A DNA stretch of 64,000 bases from Mesostigma viride (GCA_009746045.1 RPFO01000034.1:1260786-1324785); one strand, 5' to 3'. Shown: positions 40,101 to 52,267, counted from the first letter of the stretch. Notes: generated from the letters alone by a model not told the origin. Numbers and translations are program-made.

Positions 40101-42294
40101 CTCCTGGCGCCACTGCTAGAGTTAGCAGGGTTGCGCGGCCGCTTATAGATAGCATATGTATCACAGAAGACGCCAGTTGCGTTAGCAGATCACAAGCGTA
40201 GGGTGTAGGGTGCAGGTGTGTGGCGTGAGCCAGGTATTTGGTCCGCGTGACTAACGCCCTGAATCTTCGTGTGTGGGCTGTGCAGGGGACGCCGTCGGGA
40301 GGCCGCTTCCGAGACTCAGACCCGGTCGGCGCGCCGTGGAGGTGCGTGACTGAGGATTCCGGGTTCAGGATGGGAGTCCAGTGAGGGGGATTTGGTTCGA
40401 CGATGGATATACCCGACTCCGGGGAGGGCCCAGAAGACCGGAAGTGGGGGTAAGGACAGGCATGATGAGCTCCGTCGGAGATGCTGCGGTGCGAAGGGAG
40501 GTGGCCCAGGGGCCGGGGGCTCGAGATGACTGGTGGCGGTACACGTATGGGCCCTCCTCTAGTCCGCGAGGCCGGCAAGAAACCTCGTCAAGGCCGGAGC
40601 ACCCGGACGCGGCGTTACGATTGGAGGCTGGTAAAGGGAGGCGCACGAGGAACGTTTCAATCCCGGGGTTGTTCTTGGGCGAACTATCGGTCGGGAGGGG
40701 AAGCCTGGTGGAACGACGACGGCGTCGTCGTAACACATTGTCGCATCTCCGCGCTGAATTCTATCAGGCCGCGGGTCGCCCTGTGCAGATGGAGACTTTT
40801 CGGGGGTTGTGTTTCGTTCGGCCGTTTCTTGTGTTTATTTTTTTGGCCGCCATAGCACGTGAGGTTCCGGGAGTCGGAACCAGCCGGCTGCGCGCATCGG
40901 TGTGTGGTCGGACCTGACTGGGAACACATGAGCGGGAAATGGTGCCTGTAGCGGGTGCCTGAACGCTGGATCAGCGGGTCTGGCATTCCACGGCTCCTTC
41001 CTCCTCGTTACTTCCACCTCCCATGCGCGAAGCTGCTGGATAATTCCGACTTCCCCGGTAATCTTCCACGAGGGGGCGCTACGGGGTGATAATGCATGCG
41101 AGAAGGGCAGTAATTCGTTGGCAGCTTGGACGCATCGTGGCGAGTGCGATGAGTGAGGACCAGGCATTGATGGGATCTGTGAGGGTATGTATCCGGTTCG
41201 AGACGAAAATCCTCCACACCTCCCTCTCGTTCCCTCCGGGGATACGCTTCTCGGGGTTCCCAGGGGAGCGGCGGAAGAAGCCCGTCCTGTCGCCTGCGTT
41301 CTTGAGGCGCACCGCCGGCGACGGGGCTGGGGGGCCGACCTTCAGGCGCGAGACGCGAGTCTTCGAGTAGCGCGGATGGGGTGGGGGCAACAAGCCGCCC
41401 CTCGCGTGTTCGGAGTGGCCCGGCACGTCGTTTCCGCTCGCATCTCGCGCCTCCCGTTCGCGTTCGCCACTGCGGACTCCGGGATGATGTACGCCCGCTC
41501 ATGCCCAGCGGTATCGCACCGACTGCCGACTAGAGGATCGGCAGATGGGAGCGCTACGTTGGGGGTCGGCGGTGGAGGTTGGAGCAGACGAGAGAAATCG
41601 CGACGGCGCACGATCACAGTAAGACCGGGTGGCCATGGGCCGGACGGCCGCTAGAGAGGAAGTCCGGTTCTGAATGAGTGTTCCGGCGCTAAGACAACCG
41701 CTCCGAGCGGGCCAAGAAAAGACTACTCCACTGTTCCTGGAGCCTCGCTCCCAGTGGAGAAGGCCCACCGGAGCCTCACTTCCTGGTCCTTGGAGCTCGT
41801 CCGCCTGCCCAGGAGCGGTATCGGTGATGTCGACGTCCTGCGGAGGGACGTTGCCTATGCCCCGTACGGAAGTGCGCGGAGGGTCCTAGTGTGGCGGGTG
41901 TATGGTGCCGGCGGATTAACCCGGTAGGTTACCCTTAGAGATACGCTCGTGCAGCGGTTGCAGATCAGGGCAGGGTCATGCAGGGAGCTGGACGCGTTCG
42001 GGCGCTCAGGGCGATCACTCAGCTGCCACTCAGTAGGCTATCGAGGCCGCTTCGCGGCAGCTCAAGAGGAGTGGTTCGCTGGGGGATTCTACGAAGCCAT
42101 TCGGGGAGCCGTAAGACATCGTGGGCCGGGCCGTCGAACGGAGAAGTTGTGTGTGGGTGTTCGATGGGACCTTGTTCACGTCCCTCCTGGTATGCACCTG
42201 CCAGCCCTTTGGTTTTTCAGCGGGCCCTTGGTGCGCGGTTGACGTGGTGCCTTACGGGAACAATCTAGAGATCACTTTTCCCACAGGGCCCGCT
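40101..42294 (+). other. GC-rich downstream region of element C, possible extra ORF remnants
   Basis: Occupies the place of the GC-rich two-ORF module in A. Open stretches such as 42,121-42,303 (CVWVFDGTLFTSLLVC) and 40,381-40,917 have normal-looking composition, but none can be aligned with A's module by eye and none has a known motif. With the local indel rate no gene can be stated. Confidence 0.4.
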
Positions 42295-43110
42295 GTAGGT
42301 TAAATAGTGCCTGGAACCTTTTGCCCATGAGGCCAATTGGTCCGTGCACACTATTTTGCCCGGATATACCATTCCGAGCAATCAAGTTAATATCGCGAAT
42401 TAACTTTGGGTGCTCTGGAAGTGGTTATTTCCGGGAATAGTGTGACGGACGATTTGCTCGTGGGCAAAAGGGTTCGGCACTATTTTAACGTAATAAAACA
42501 TGGCCTCGTGGAGGGTGGGTTTGAAATATGAGACATCGCTAGGGCTCGACTGGCACGCACCACAAATGCGTCCGGAGCTGTCCGGATTCGATACCCTGAC
42601 CTCCAGGGCACAGTTTTAGGTTACGTTAAATAGTGCGGACCTTTTTTGCCCCTGAGGTAAATCGGCCGATATTACTTGCGTGTCTGGAGTGGTTTTCCGG
42701 GCAAATAGTGTTCCGGCCGCGAGTTTCGTCAGGCGGCAAAAGGTTCCGGGCACATTTTACGTGAACTAGAAAACATGGCTCAGTGGGGTGGGTTGAATAA
42801 GTGAGAGCATCCGCTAGGCACGTGAGCTACGACCCTAAATGCGCTCGAGTCGTAGGTCGCGGATTGACCCTGACTTCCAAGGTGCACAGGTTTTAAGTAC
42901 GGTTAAAGAGTGCCGGAACTCCTTTGTGCCCAGTGAGGTAAACTCGGGCCGGAACACTATTTTCCGCGGAATATTACCACTTCCGGCACCCGTTATTCGG
43001 CCGAATTAACTTGGTGCTCGGAAGTGGTTATATTTCCGGGCAGAATAGTGTTCCGGCTCGATTTCTCCTCAGGCGGCAGAAAGGGTTCCGCACTATTTAT
43101 CGTAACTAAA
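42295..43110. repeat. array of three palindromic repeat units
   Basis: Three units, each a long inverted repeat with GTTAAATAGTGC..GGAACC at one end, a central AAGTTAAT..ATTAACTTGGGTGCTCGG turn and a closing GGTTCCGGCACTATTTAACG, occur at about 42,295-42,500, 42,623-42,775 and 42,893-43,110, separated by about 110-bp spacers that are also similar to one another (ACATGGC..GTGGGTT, ACC..CTGACCTCC). The second unit lacks its centre. This looks like a fold-back MITE that multiplied in tandem. Confidence 0.7.
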
Positions 43111-43390
43111 TACCGTGTGATCTTCTTGGAGGTCAGGGGTTGCGAATCCGGACAGCTCCGGCGCACTTAGTGGTGCGTGCTTCTGTGGGCTAGGCGGATG
43201 TCTGCAATATTCACCACCCTCGCACCGAGCCAGGCTTTTAGTTACGTGTAACGCTAATGGTCTGAGATCCTGCGCGATAATTCGGCTGGATCTATCAAAA
43301 CTAATTTGCAAACCAGATGCACATCTCAACCTCCCATATCTCAATGGTAGATATATAGCGAGGCCAGCATGTCTCATGGAGTTCACAAGG
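43111..43390. repeat. inverted copy of the palindromic-array spacer
   Basis: GGAGGTCAGGGGTTGCGAATCC and the following GGACAGCTCCGG and TGGTGCGTGC (43,128-43,190) are the reverse complement of the spacer at about 42,548-42,605. So the array turns around here. The remainder to 43,390 has no gene. Confidence 0.6.
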
Positions 43391-44335
43391 CCCCTTATAG
43401 CGGGTTAGAGATATAAATAAATCATATATATGATAGAGAGAAAGTGTTTAATGCGGGGGCTCCACGCGCGCGCAGACGCTACACGAGGCGCGTTTTTCAT
43501 TTTTGGAGTAATTGTGCATTTTGGAAGGTTATGTTATAAAGACGCTAGGCACTACCACTCGGAGGGATGGATAAACAATAGTTTGCTGAACAGTTTGAGC
43601 CAATTGGGGGTCGATCATTTGGTGGGTTAGCCAGCAGTTACCCAGTACACCATAGGGGGACGTTGGTAAAAACAACCAAGGGAGTAGGGGTGGGCCTACG
43701 CCTCCTAATATGGCCACAACCATGCAACCAGTACAGTTTCCGTCTTCACTATGATGGGGATAACATAACTGCATCATCACACTGCCTTAATGGCAACCTA
43801 TGTGCATGGTGCCACCTTGTATGACTAGTGTCGTGGTCGGACTACCAGGCATCGCATTCTAGGAGGCAGCCCAACAAACTAGTGGTGTTGAGCCTATTTC
43901 AGCCTGCCCTAGAATGGAACTTAGGCACTAAGCTGCTATAGCTTGCAGGTGATGTGGGCCAGCACACCTGGTGGCAATCATGCCTGTTCAATGGGAAGCT
44001 TTACTGACCGTTACGTGCTTGATGAGCCACAGAGACCCAGCCCAACTGCTCACACTGCATCAATATGTGTATGGGAAATGTATAAACAAACATATAGGTG
44101 GAGGTATTCACAACCCATACAGCTCTAAAACTTATCACATACCTCTGTGGCAGGTCAGAATGACTGAGGGAAGCTTAAGAATGGTGTTTTTTAGAAAGGG
44201 GCAGGGCCAGGGTCAAGATAAGAGCATGAATGAGTGCAAAAAGAATTTGCTTACACAAGCTAGAACGTATATAATAAATTCAAACATCGATAGGAAACGA
44301 GCTTTAAAGCTTTACCAGGCATGGAGGCGTTAACC
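43391..44335. other. A/T-richer insertion with one possible coding stretch
   Basis: Composition differs from both sides. The frame 43,971-44,333 (+) is 120 codons with ordinary composition (HQYVYGKCINKHIGGGIHN, YHIPLWQVRMTEGSLRMVFF, a Lys/Arg-rich end RKRALKLYQAWRR) and no motif I know. It may be part of a transposon protein. No terminal repeats were found. Confidence 0.35.
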
Positions 44336-44981
44336 TTGGACCCAGCCGGTGGGCCGCAAAATGGCGCATTTCGGCCCCAAAAGCTGTGCAGCATGGTCGC
44401 TGGAATTCGGGCGATTTCTGGCCACCTTGCACGTTTACGACAACTATGTATCATAACGTAAAAACAGAAACCGATTAATCCTTTAAAAAACGCTGGAAAG
44501 GTATTGCTGTCAAGTTTCTATCGTCCGGCTGATCGCAGTTTTTTTCCACGCAAGAACGCTGCGACCCTATCAATGGCAGGTTCCCCGCGAACCAAAAATT
44601 TTGGGCTGTATATCTTTAGGACGTATAACATCAATATCCTAAGTTTGGACAGAAAATTCGAAACGAAAACGTAATGTGCCAGCGTGGGGTCAAGCCCATG
44701 GCAGTGGGATCGTCTGTTTCGGATGCACCGTTGTACGTGAAAAGTACTGACCCCTGTACTTTGACCGGCCATGAACCCTCGTATAACTTTGGTCTAAAAG
44801 GTGAATGGCAACCCTTACGGTCATGCTGCTGATGATATTTATAAACGTTTCGATCTTCTCAGCTAAACTTTTCCTATTCTCTAATAGTACTTTCGCTGGC
44901 ATGCTGGTCCCGAAAGGCCGATGCATCGGCTGAAACTCGATTTTTGGCGGACCAATCGGCGCAGCCAAACCATTTGGGGTT
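44336..44981. other. intervening sequence, no gene seen
   Basis: Mixed-composition DNA containing GGCGCATTTCGGCCCCAAAAG and a run AACGTAATGTGCC; no open frame of note. It separates the insertion before it from a fourth palindromic unit. Confidence 0.4.
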
Positions 44982-45210
44982 TAAATGAGTGCGGAACTTT
45001 GCCGCCGCCCCCCCCGCCCCCCCCCGCCGCCCGCCGCTGAGGTAAAATCTGGGCGCGGAGACACTATTTTGCCGGAATATACATCTTTCCGAGCACCCAA
45101 GTTAATTTCGGTGCCGATATTAACTTGGGTGCTCGGAAGTGGGTTATTCGGGCAAATAGTGTTCGGCCCGATTTCCTCAGGCGAAAAAGGTTCCGGACTA
45201 TTAACGTACT
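44982..45210. repeat. fourth copy of the palindromic repeat unit
   Basis: Same fold-back layout as at 42,295: GTGCGGAAC, ACACTATTTTGCC, CCGAGCACCCAAGTTAAT, then ATTAACTTGGGTGCTCGG (45,118-45,135), AAATAGTGTTCGG and GGTTCCGGACTATTAACG. It carries a long C run (45,005-45,026) not present in the other copies. Confidence 0.75.
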
Positions 45211-45941
45211 GCTGCCCTTGCCGCAACTGACGACCTTCGTTTCCTGGACGGTGGTCGCAGCACGTGCGTTCGGTACCGCTGGATCTTCGAGGATTGGGTG
45301 GCGTTGGAGGTATCAGGTGGATGGGTGTGGGCAGCGTGGTTACGCGCAGCCCAAGGTGTGCCCAGCGAATGGGCGTGCCTTCCTGGAACGCGGTGTGCGG
45401 ACTTGTAGGGGCCCTAGGGCGACATCCTTGGGATCACGTGCGCACCCGGTATTTATGATGGGGGTGAAGTTTTGTTCGTCGATCACCTGATGTGGAGGTG
45501 GGGATTGGTCGGCGCTGACCCTTCTCTTACCACCCCCAGTATCTCGCTGGGTTTCCTGCATGTTGGCTCCGGGGTACTGGTGGAGCTGTCCGGTTGGGTC
45601 GGAGAAGACGGTCTAATAATCGCCTTCGAGTGGACCTATGTGCGCATCCAGGGTGCTGACTCATTATTATGACCGTGGGGCGACGGGCTCTCCTTGAGCC
45701 AGCCGCTGCGGGACTACTAGCGGCGGACGCTAGAGTAATATAGTTCAGTTCGATGATAGGCGGAGTTCCAATCCCCAAAGTTTTTTGGCTACTAAATCGT
45801 CAGGTTGGGCCTGTGTATCAACCTCTAAGATGAACTGGCTTACTGACGCTGCGGGTGAACCCGGTTGGGACATAGTATCTATAGTTAGTTCTTGTTTGTG
45901 ACCTATTCTACTTTGTACGTGTGGTGAACTACGACCCCCGT
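45211..45941 (+). other. 3' part of element C before the polypurine tract
   Basis: Element sequence resumes after the palindromic units. Open frames at 45,125-45,490 and 45,472-45,672 (WRWGLVGADPSL, GFLHVGSGVLVELSGW) could be the end of an extra ORF but show no recognisable motif. Confidence 0.35.
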
Positions 45942-45953
45942 GGGGGGGGAGGA
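45942..45953 (+). promoter_or_regulatory. polypurine tract of element C
   Basis: Eight G then AGGA, directly before the TGTTACG of the 3' LTR; same form as in A and B. Confidence 0.85.
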
Positions 45954-46505
45954 TGTTACGTCCGGCCTTTAGGACGGAGTAAAATGGAATAAATTACTAA
46001 GGCCTTGTGGCCGTTGTAAGTTTTAGGGACGTTGGTTATTGTGTGAATTGGACTAGTTATTTGTCCTAGTTGCCCTTTTGGAGCCAGTGCTGTGGCGCGC
46101 GCCAGTTTCTGAGTCTGTCGAAGTCTAGACAGTGGATCCTGTATTGAGGGTCGAGTCGGCCGGATCCTACGTGGGAATGATTGGCTTGGATTGTTTTCCA
46201 GGGAAATTGGTGGTATCTGCGCCGCATCAACCTAGATTAGAATTGGTCGAGTGACGAGCGTCTCGTTCTGGTTTGATGATAATAAGTGCGAAACGTCCTA
46301 CACATTGCCGGGGGCAATTATCCATTTGTATTTGGTGTTGCTAGCCAATAATACGTGTGTACTAATTGCTTGGCTCAACGTGATGCAGATATCTAAGACT
46401 CCGTCGTGAAGCGCAGACCTACTTTAGGCTATCTTGATTATTCTAATTCCGGCAAGAAGGGTCTTTCGCTACGTAGCTGGCTAGGTGTGTTGGGTGGGAG
46501 TAACA
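45954..46505 (+). repeat. 3' LTR of element C
   Basis: Matches the 5' LTR throughout but is 27 bp shorter, mostly through single-base losses in short runs (GTCCGGCCTTTAGG against GTCCCGGCCCTTTAGG). Ends GAGTAACA. Followed by CCGGT at 46,506-46,510. Confidence 0.9.
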
Positions 46506-46510
46506 CCGGT

Positions 46511-46574
46511 ACCATGGGAGTCCTTTGTACGAAATAAGGGTGCTGCCAGTATTGCCGTCGCCCAGTTCCCCGAG
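46511..46574 (-). pseudogene. LINE E, segment 3: 64-bp sliver between elements C and B
   Basis: Reading leftward from CCGAG, the sequence gives NWATAILAAPLFRTK and then, after one indel, LPWYW, which leads into WQRIW at 32,003 on the other side of element C. On the other side it continues the STHASGTS of 59,144-59,165. A short piece, but both joins are consistent. Confidence 0.7.
46570..46574. repeat. target-site duplication of element B (left)
   Basis: CCGAG, repeated at 59,139-59,143. Confidence 0.88.
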
Positions 46575-47149
46575 TGGTTACGCCGCAGACTCGGCCCGCC
46601 ACCTTCTACCTCTACCTGTCTGGAATACTGCTAAACTATGAGGCGCTTCTACCTTTACAAACCCTTAGCGAAAGACGACCGAGACGAACCAGATCTCAAT
46701 GCATTTACATATGTACTACTGTAATATGCCATAGGCCATTTAATCAAACCCGTTTACTCCAGGAAAAGAGGAAGGAAACACAACTAAACTGCCGTGACCC
46801 AAGCCTATATGTGTTAATTCATTTAACACACGCCGAGTGACCACGCACGGAGTGGAACGTGCATAAATGGTCACCAACGGTCCAACAGACTCGGGCCGAT
46901 CTGGCCCTCGCCTGCCGAGACACAGAAACACAAGCAGGTGCACAGATGCACGCCGGTCCACTACATTCTACAAAAGGATAAGGACCACTAATAAAGTACG
47001 CGGCGCGGCGCCCAAAGGCACCCAATATACCACAGTACTGTTACGGGGACAATCATGTCCAAACTAGAACTACACGTAACCTAGGAACAACCGAGGACAA
47101 GGACCTAATTTACGTCCGTAACTACAACGAATTGTTACGCGACGTAACA
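46575..47149 (-). repeat. 3' LTR of element B
   Basis: 575 bp. The inner 470 bp are essentially identical to the other LTRs, while the outer ~105 bp (46,575-46,680) carry many one-base differences (TGGTTACGCCGCAGACTCGG against TGTTACGCCGCAAGCCTCGG). The damage ends abruptly, which suggests a boundary of sequence quality. Confidence 0.9.
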
Positions 47150-47160
47150 CCTCCCCCCCA
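47150..47160 (-). promoter_or_regulatory. polypurine tract of element B
   Basis: On the minus strand, seven G then AGG, directly before the 3' LTR; A has eight G. Confidence 0.85.
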
Positions 47161-47522
47161 CAAAAGGTAGGGAGCCCTCTCCCTACGCAGAGAGGAGGGA
47201 ACCAAAGGGGTAGGAAAAACCTAATGCACCCAGCACATACCAACACAATCGATAGACCATCCCAGATACAAAGCACCAATAGTTCACACGGTCTCCACCA
47301 CCACGCCGGGTGGTGTAGGGTTAGCCAGCACCAAGCCTGGTGGTAGGTTCCCCTAACTGCCTGGAACGGAGTCCTGGCCGGGGGGGACGGCACTGGGCAG
47401 GACACACAGAGTAAACACATCAGCGCTAAGGACCAAGAACAGCCAACCAACTGGCCAGAATATGAGGGCGACTCTATATACCGGAGGGACAACACCCTCA
47501 GGTCGGGCCTAAGGCCCTCTAT

Positions 47523-48862
47523 CTAGTGGCCATCCGTCTGATAAGTACCACGAGAGGCCAGCAGGACCTCCAGGTAGGCCTGGTAGTGGGCCACATCCTC
47601 GACATTGTCATGCCTATCTACAGTGAGGAAAACATCGGCCCACACGCCGTCAGGAAAGAGGCCCAGGAAGGCCCAGTAATACCTATGCTGCGTGAGGACG
47701 ACCTGGCCACGGGCCCAGTCCAGAAAGCCACAGGCAAAGAGGCGAAGGAAAGGCTCTACCGCGATCAGGCAAAGGGCCCGCAGGAGGAGGCGATGGTACC
47801 GGATCCGAGGGCGCATACCCGTTGGGAAGAACAGGTCCACCAGGGGCTCCACGTTGGACGGCCACAACCGGATGTGCCGAACCTCGCGGAGCGCCACCGA
47901 CGAACACACTGTCGCGACCCGAAGGTCTCTAGGTAGTCGCTGGCCCGAGGAGGAGGGTGACCGCGGGAGTCTAGACCCTGGCCCGGGATAGGCGCCGGGC
48001 GACGGGCATCCCACTCAAGGATGGGCTGGAGGACCGTAGTGTACGCCGCACCCGGCACCGCAGGAAACTCTACTGTAAGGGCATCCGAAGCCATAATGCC
48101 CAGAGGTGGAGGGTAAGCCCACTGGAACCCACCGTAGGTGTCCAAGTCGTTGTGGCGCCTAGCCCAGCGATACAGAACGCGCCGGACCAGGATCTCACCC
48201 TCGAACACCGGATCAGCTAAAATAACCATGTCGAAGGGAGGCCGATCAGTCTCAATGGGTAGGCCACGATCCCGGGGCGCCCGACACACCTGGGAGAACC
48301 CGTAGGACATGGGGGAGATGGCAAGCTCAGCAGAGGCGCGCGGCAGGTCACACTGTCGGCAGGCGAGTGCGGACATACCATACCCAGGAATGGGCGTGTC
48401 GCGCGACTCCGGCGTCGCATGCACCACAGAAGGGGCCCTGTCCCGATCACCCTGGGACAACTCCCGGAGGGAATCGGCAGCGCGGGTGACGCGAGGATCC
48501 TGACCGGTGGACCGAACAACCGCGGCCAATGACCGCGAGGCCGAAGGAGCAGGGACCGAAGCAGGGGCCGACGCAGGGGCAGGAGCCGACACCGACGCAG
48601 GGGGCACTGGTAAAACAGGAGATCGCGCCGGACCCGAAGCCAGAGAGGGCCGTGACGGACCCGCCATCGACGCAGGCGCGCCGGTCTCCGTTGCCGGTGC
48701 ACCCTCAGGCCACATATTGAAGATAGGGCCCGTAGGGACAGGCCGCCCGGCATAAGATTGGTTACCATCCAAGCTCCAGTCGGGCACCGGGATCCTCTGC
48801 GGGGGACCACCCTCCCAAAGCCTGGGATGATCACTCGTGTCGCTGAAGAACCCACGAACTGG
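47523..48862 (-). CDS. Extra ORF, second half, element B; function unknown
   Basis: Same protein as 12,700-14,040 in A. A one-base loss at about 47,888 (one G fewer than in A) splits it into 48,787-47,765 and 48,014-47,523. The C-terminal domain (VEPLVDLFF, HRYYWAFLGLFPDGVW) is intact as text. Confidence 0.65.
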
Positions 48863-49836
48863 CTAGCTGTGAGGGCGCAGCGGACGGCCCAGAGGGGGCG
48901 ACGGCGGGCACAGCCGAAGGGGCTGAAGACTCGCGCCGAGGCGCGGGAACGTCGGCCGCAGGCACGGAGGCAACCGGAGGTGTCGGAGCCGCAGCAACCG
49001 AAGGGGTAGGGGCGCAGGCGAAACCACAGGTGCCGAAGCAACCAAAGGGGTAGGGGGCGCGGACACCACAGACACCCCACCTGGCGTGGCCGGAGTCTGC
49101 GCTTGGGCCGCCAGGAAGGCCCCGAACGCCGTGGCCAGGGACTGGATCTGAGCCTGCATAGCCGAGACCGTCGCCGAAAGAGGATCAGGCAAACCCGAAG
49201 GGGTAGGCTCTACTGCAACACCCCGGGTCGACCGAGGGGACGACGGGACCGGAGAGGGAGGAACAGACGCCGAGGAGGCGGACGCAGCGCTCGAGGCAGA
49301 ATAATCTGGAGTATAATGTACCTCGGCTGGGGCGCCCGAAGAGGCAGGACCACTAACCGCTAGTCCCGCCGACTGATCAGCGATCTCCATGAATTCTACG
49401 GCCCGTAAAAGGTCACAGGGGTTCTCATCTACCTCAGCATCACCCTCAGCCGGAAGCCAAGGGAACACCTCCCGTAGGCAGGTACGGCCCACAGGGGTAG
49501 AGAGGTAGGAGAACACACGGCAGCACCGGAGAACCGCATCTATCTGTCCCAAGGCGGGACAGCTGGAACCACACCCCAACAAACAGTGTCCGGCATCGTC
49601 GAACCCGTGCAGGACAAGCTGGTGCGGCTCATCAGGGGAAGGACCATACCACGTGACCCCGAAGAGGGCCGCCCTGACTAAGCCCGCATGTTGGGCCTGA
49701 AGGGCCGGCTGCACAACGCCACCCGGGTAACTTGATCGCGACACCCAGCGGCCCGGAAGGGCCTCGAAATACAGCTCAGGGTCCGGTGGGGGGGGGACGG
49801 CAGCGAGCTCTCAGCCGGAGGGGTAGGCTCTGACAT
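48828..49836 (-). CDS. Extra ORF, first half, element B; function unknown
   Basis: Same protein as 11,724-12,731 in A. Two private one-base losses in C/G runs break it, at about 49,790 and about 49,013. The overlap with the second half is identical to A. Confidence 0.6.
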
Positions 49837-49912
49837 TACGGCTGCGGAGGGGAGGGGACAACCATCCATCCGTCGACAGCAGACATAACATAAGAGAGGA
49901 GAAGGTCTACAA

Positions 49913-50110
49913 CTAGAGCTTATGCAGGGTTTTATACTCCTGCAGCAGGCGACTGCACCCATCTAGCTCACTCTCAGTATACCAGACCTTATCTACCTCA
50001 CTACGAGCATACATCCACTTCACCTTATACTGGCGCTGGGTACCGCGGCCTTTTTTGATATCTCTATGGGCCACGATACCCTCTACCTCATCCTCTACCT
50101 CACCAGTTAC
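49913..50110 (-). CDS. Chromodomain of element B
   Basis: Identical to 11,450-11,647 in A, again one frame off the integrase that precedes it. Confidence 0.75.
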   Translation of the reverse strand, partial: VTGEVEDEVEGIVAHRDIKKGRGTQRQYKVKWMYARSEVDKVWYTESELDGCSRLLQEYKTLHKL

Positions 50111-50508
50111 TATCCGGGTTATGCTCTAAAGGGGCAGGGGCTAATTCTCTACCAGCGAACGTGCTCTGATGATAGAGCTTCAGCTGGCTTCTATGAAAGG
50201 TGCGAGAGTGGGTCTGCCAAGAGGTAGCAATATCTATCTCATACAGAAAATTACCTACTCTAGACAACACACGGAAGGGTCCCAAGAAGGCGGGCCTAAG
50301 TTTCACTTTCAGTTCAGCTTCGAACTTATGAGCGAAGCGGCCAACACGGGGGCCTTCTACTAAGACTAAATCTCCTATTTCTATCTCAGGTGCTCTTCTA
50401 TCTAATGAGGCACGCAACCTAGCAAGGTATTTGGCCTGCGCCCTATGGTACCCTGCAATAGCGTTGTCGTGTGCATTCTTCATCTTATCTAATGTCCATT
50501 TACCCAGA
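50100..50508 (-). CDS. Integrase C-terminal region of element B
   Basis: Same as 11,052-11,460 in A (GDLVLVEG, LGPFRVL, FHRSQLKLYH). Confidence 0.85.
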
Positions 50509-52267
50509 GGCCTCAATTGAGGCCTTTTGGCTCAATTGAGGCCTTTTTCACCAAGGTCACATGGGGACGGTAATTTTGGCGGGAAGGACCGGTCCTATGG
50601 GTCGTCCGGCCCCAGTGGCGCGAATCTGGTATATGTGCTGAGCGTCCTGACCCGTTGGGGTCGACAGGGGTCGACGGTTACTGAAAGATATGTGAGGTGG
50701 AAAAGTACCTATTTTGGCCACTTTCGTGCAACCGGACGACGAATTTTCACGAATGCACGACCATGGCGGCCTCGAGTAAAATAGACCGTATGGCCACGTT
50801 CGTGCATCATTTCGACCAGTAAGGAGCTCGTTGGGTAGATAATTTATCCGTGAAGCTAGCCCGATCGCTAAATGGGTCAAAAGTCAATTTCTAAATTCGT
50901 GGGGTCGTTATTTGTGTGCTGAATGCCAGGTTAGTGAAATTCAGCTGGGGCGTAATTGGCGTTGATAGTGCGCCTGCCAGCAGGCCGGTGCTTCGATATG
51001 CTGGGAAGAGACTAGCGGAACGGCGGGGGGGGATGTTGGGGCAGCCGTGACTAAAGGGGCACTGGCTATTTTCGAGCCTTTTGGCGTGGATCCGTAGGTA
51101 GAGGAAGGGGTGTTTTTAGCTAGGAAAAACTGGGATGCGGACAATAAACGCGCGCGCGCCCCCAGCTATGGGAGCGCCATTATGCGAACAGCGCTGGTGA
51201 GGCCGCTGCAGCCGCTTTCATACGTCAATGGACGACGCATGGGGCGTCTGTCCGGCCAGATTTGCGGGCTGCATCGCTTCCGGACAACTTGAAAACGCCG
51301 AGCTTGAACAGCTTTTCTAATGCAGCCACGTTCAGCGCCAGCGCATATGCGTGCCTAGTGATCCCGGGTGTGAGGGGTGTGAAAGGTAAGTGCGTCCTGG
51401 TGGTAGTAAGGTAATGGCATCGATTTGCTTGTGATATCGTCAGTTTTTAGCTGCCTATCGGCGCCTAGTGCCGATGTGACGTAAGGCAGGTTACAGTACT
51501 TCGTGCAGTGCTCTGCGGCTGGCCCCCGCCTTATAGACGTGTTTGCTTTCCATAAGAAGCATGGCAGTTCCTGCCATGCTGGCCATGTCTCAGGCAACCC
51601 TTGCAAAGCCCGAAATCAAGCTAAGAGGTCTAGTAGGCTGTGCAAATGTTGTCCAGTTATGCTTGTATATCTTGCCATGTGCTGTTCATCTGCTGCCGCG
51701 GCAGCAAACCCCTGTCATAATATACCGTAACAACCTAGATATTGGGGCTATGTGAGTGAAGCTACGCGCTTGGAAGGTCACACCTATCATTATAATGCAT
51801 GATCCTTGTGCGTGTTTGTAATAGAGGCTTTGGATTCCTCATGGTTACGTGCAATACCCATGGCAGGCTATTGCTGCCTGCAGTGCTGCGCGACAGCCCC
51901 GGCCGTGCAAGTGTGTGTGAGGGGTCCCTTGGGGAGCATGCCATGTCATGCCATGCTTACCATGTCGTGGGGGAACCTCGTAAGGTCCAAAAGACACGTT
52001 ACATGCAGACGGAACTGAGTACTGACGCCTTTTGGTCGCTTGTATCTATGGTCATGTTGTGTTGATGGTGCCGTCGCAGCGACAACCTGTTTTATTAAAT
52101 CATAATTAAATATGTATTAGGGCTATATGACTGATGTTAAGTGCTGGGAACCCCGAAACAATCATAATAATGCATGGCCTTCACTCATATTTGGAATAAA
52201 GTTTGTTGGCTCATTGTAATTACATGCAACACCCAATTTATGAAAAGGCCTCAATTGAGGCCTTTTT
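50509..52267. mobile_element. palindrome-ended insertion inside the integrase gene of B
   Basis: Same passenger at the same position as 9293-11,051 in A. It therefore entered the family before A and B were made, or B was made from A or the reverse. Contents as described for A; no gene recognised. Confidence 0.65.

Larger units (their letters stand above)
32009..46505 (+). mobile_element. Ty3/gypsy LTR retrotransposon, element C
   Basis: A 14.5-kb element related to A/B but clearly diverged: same order (LTR, primer site, viroplasmin-like leader ORF, Gag with zinc knuckle, protease, RT, RNase H, integrase), same TGTTACG/CGTAACA LTR ends, but GC-rich coding. The LTRs are 579 and 552 bp; the right one lacks many single bases. 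42.3-45.2 kb holds nested palindromic repeats and other insertions. From about 36.4 kb onward frames break every few hundred bases. Confidence 0.9.
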
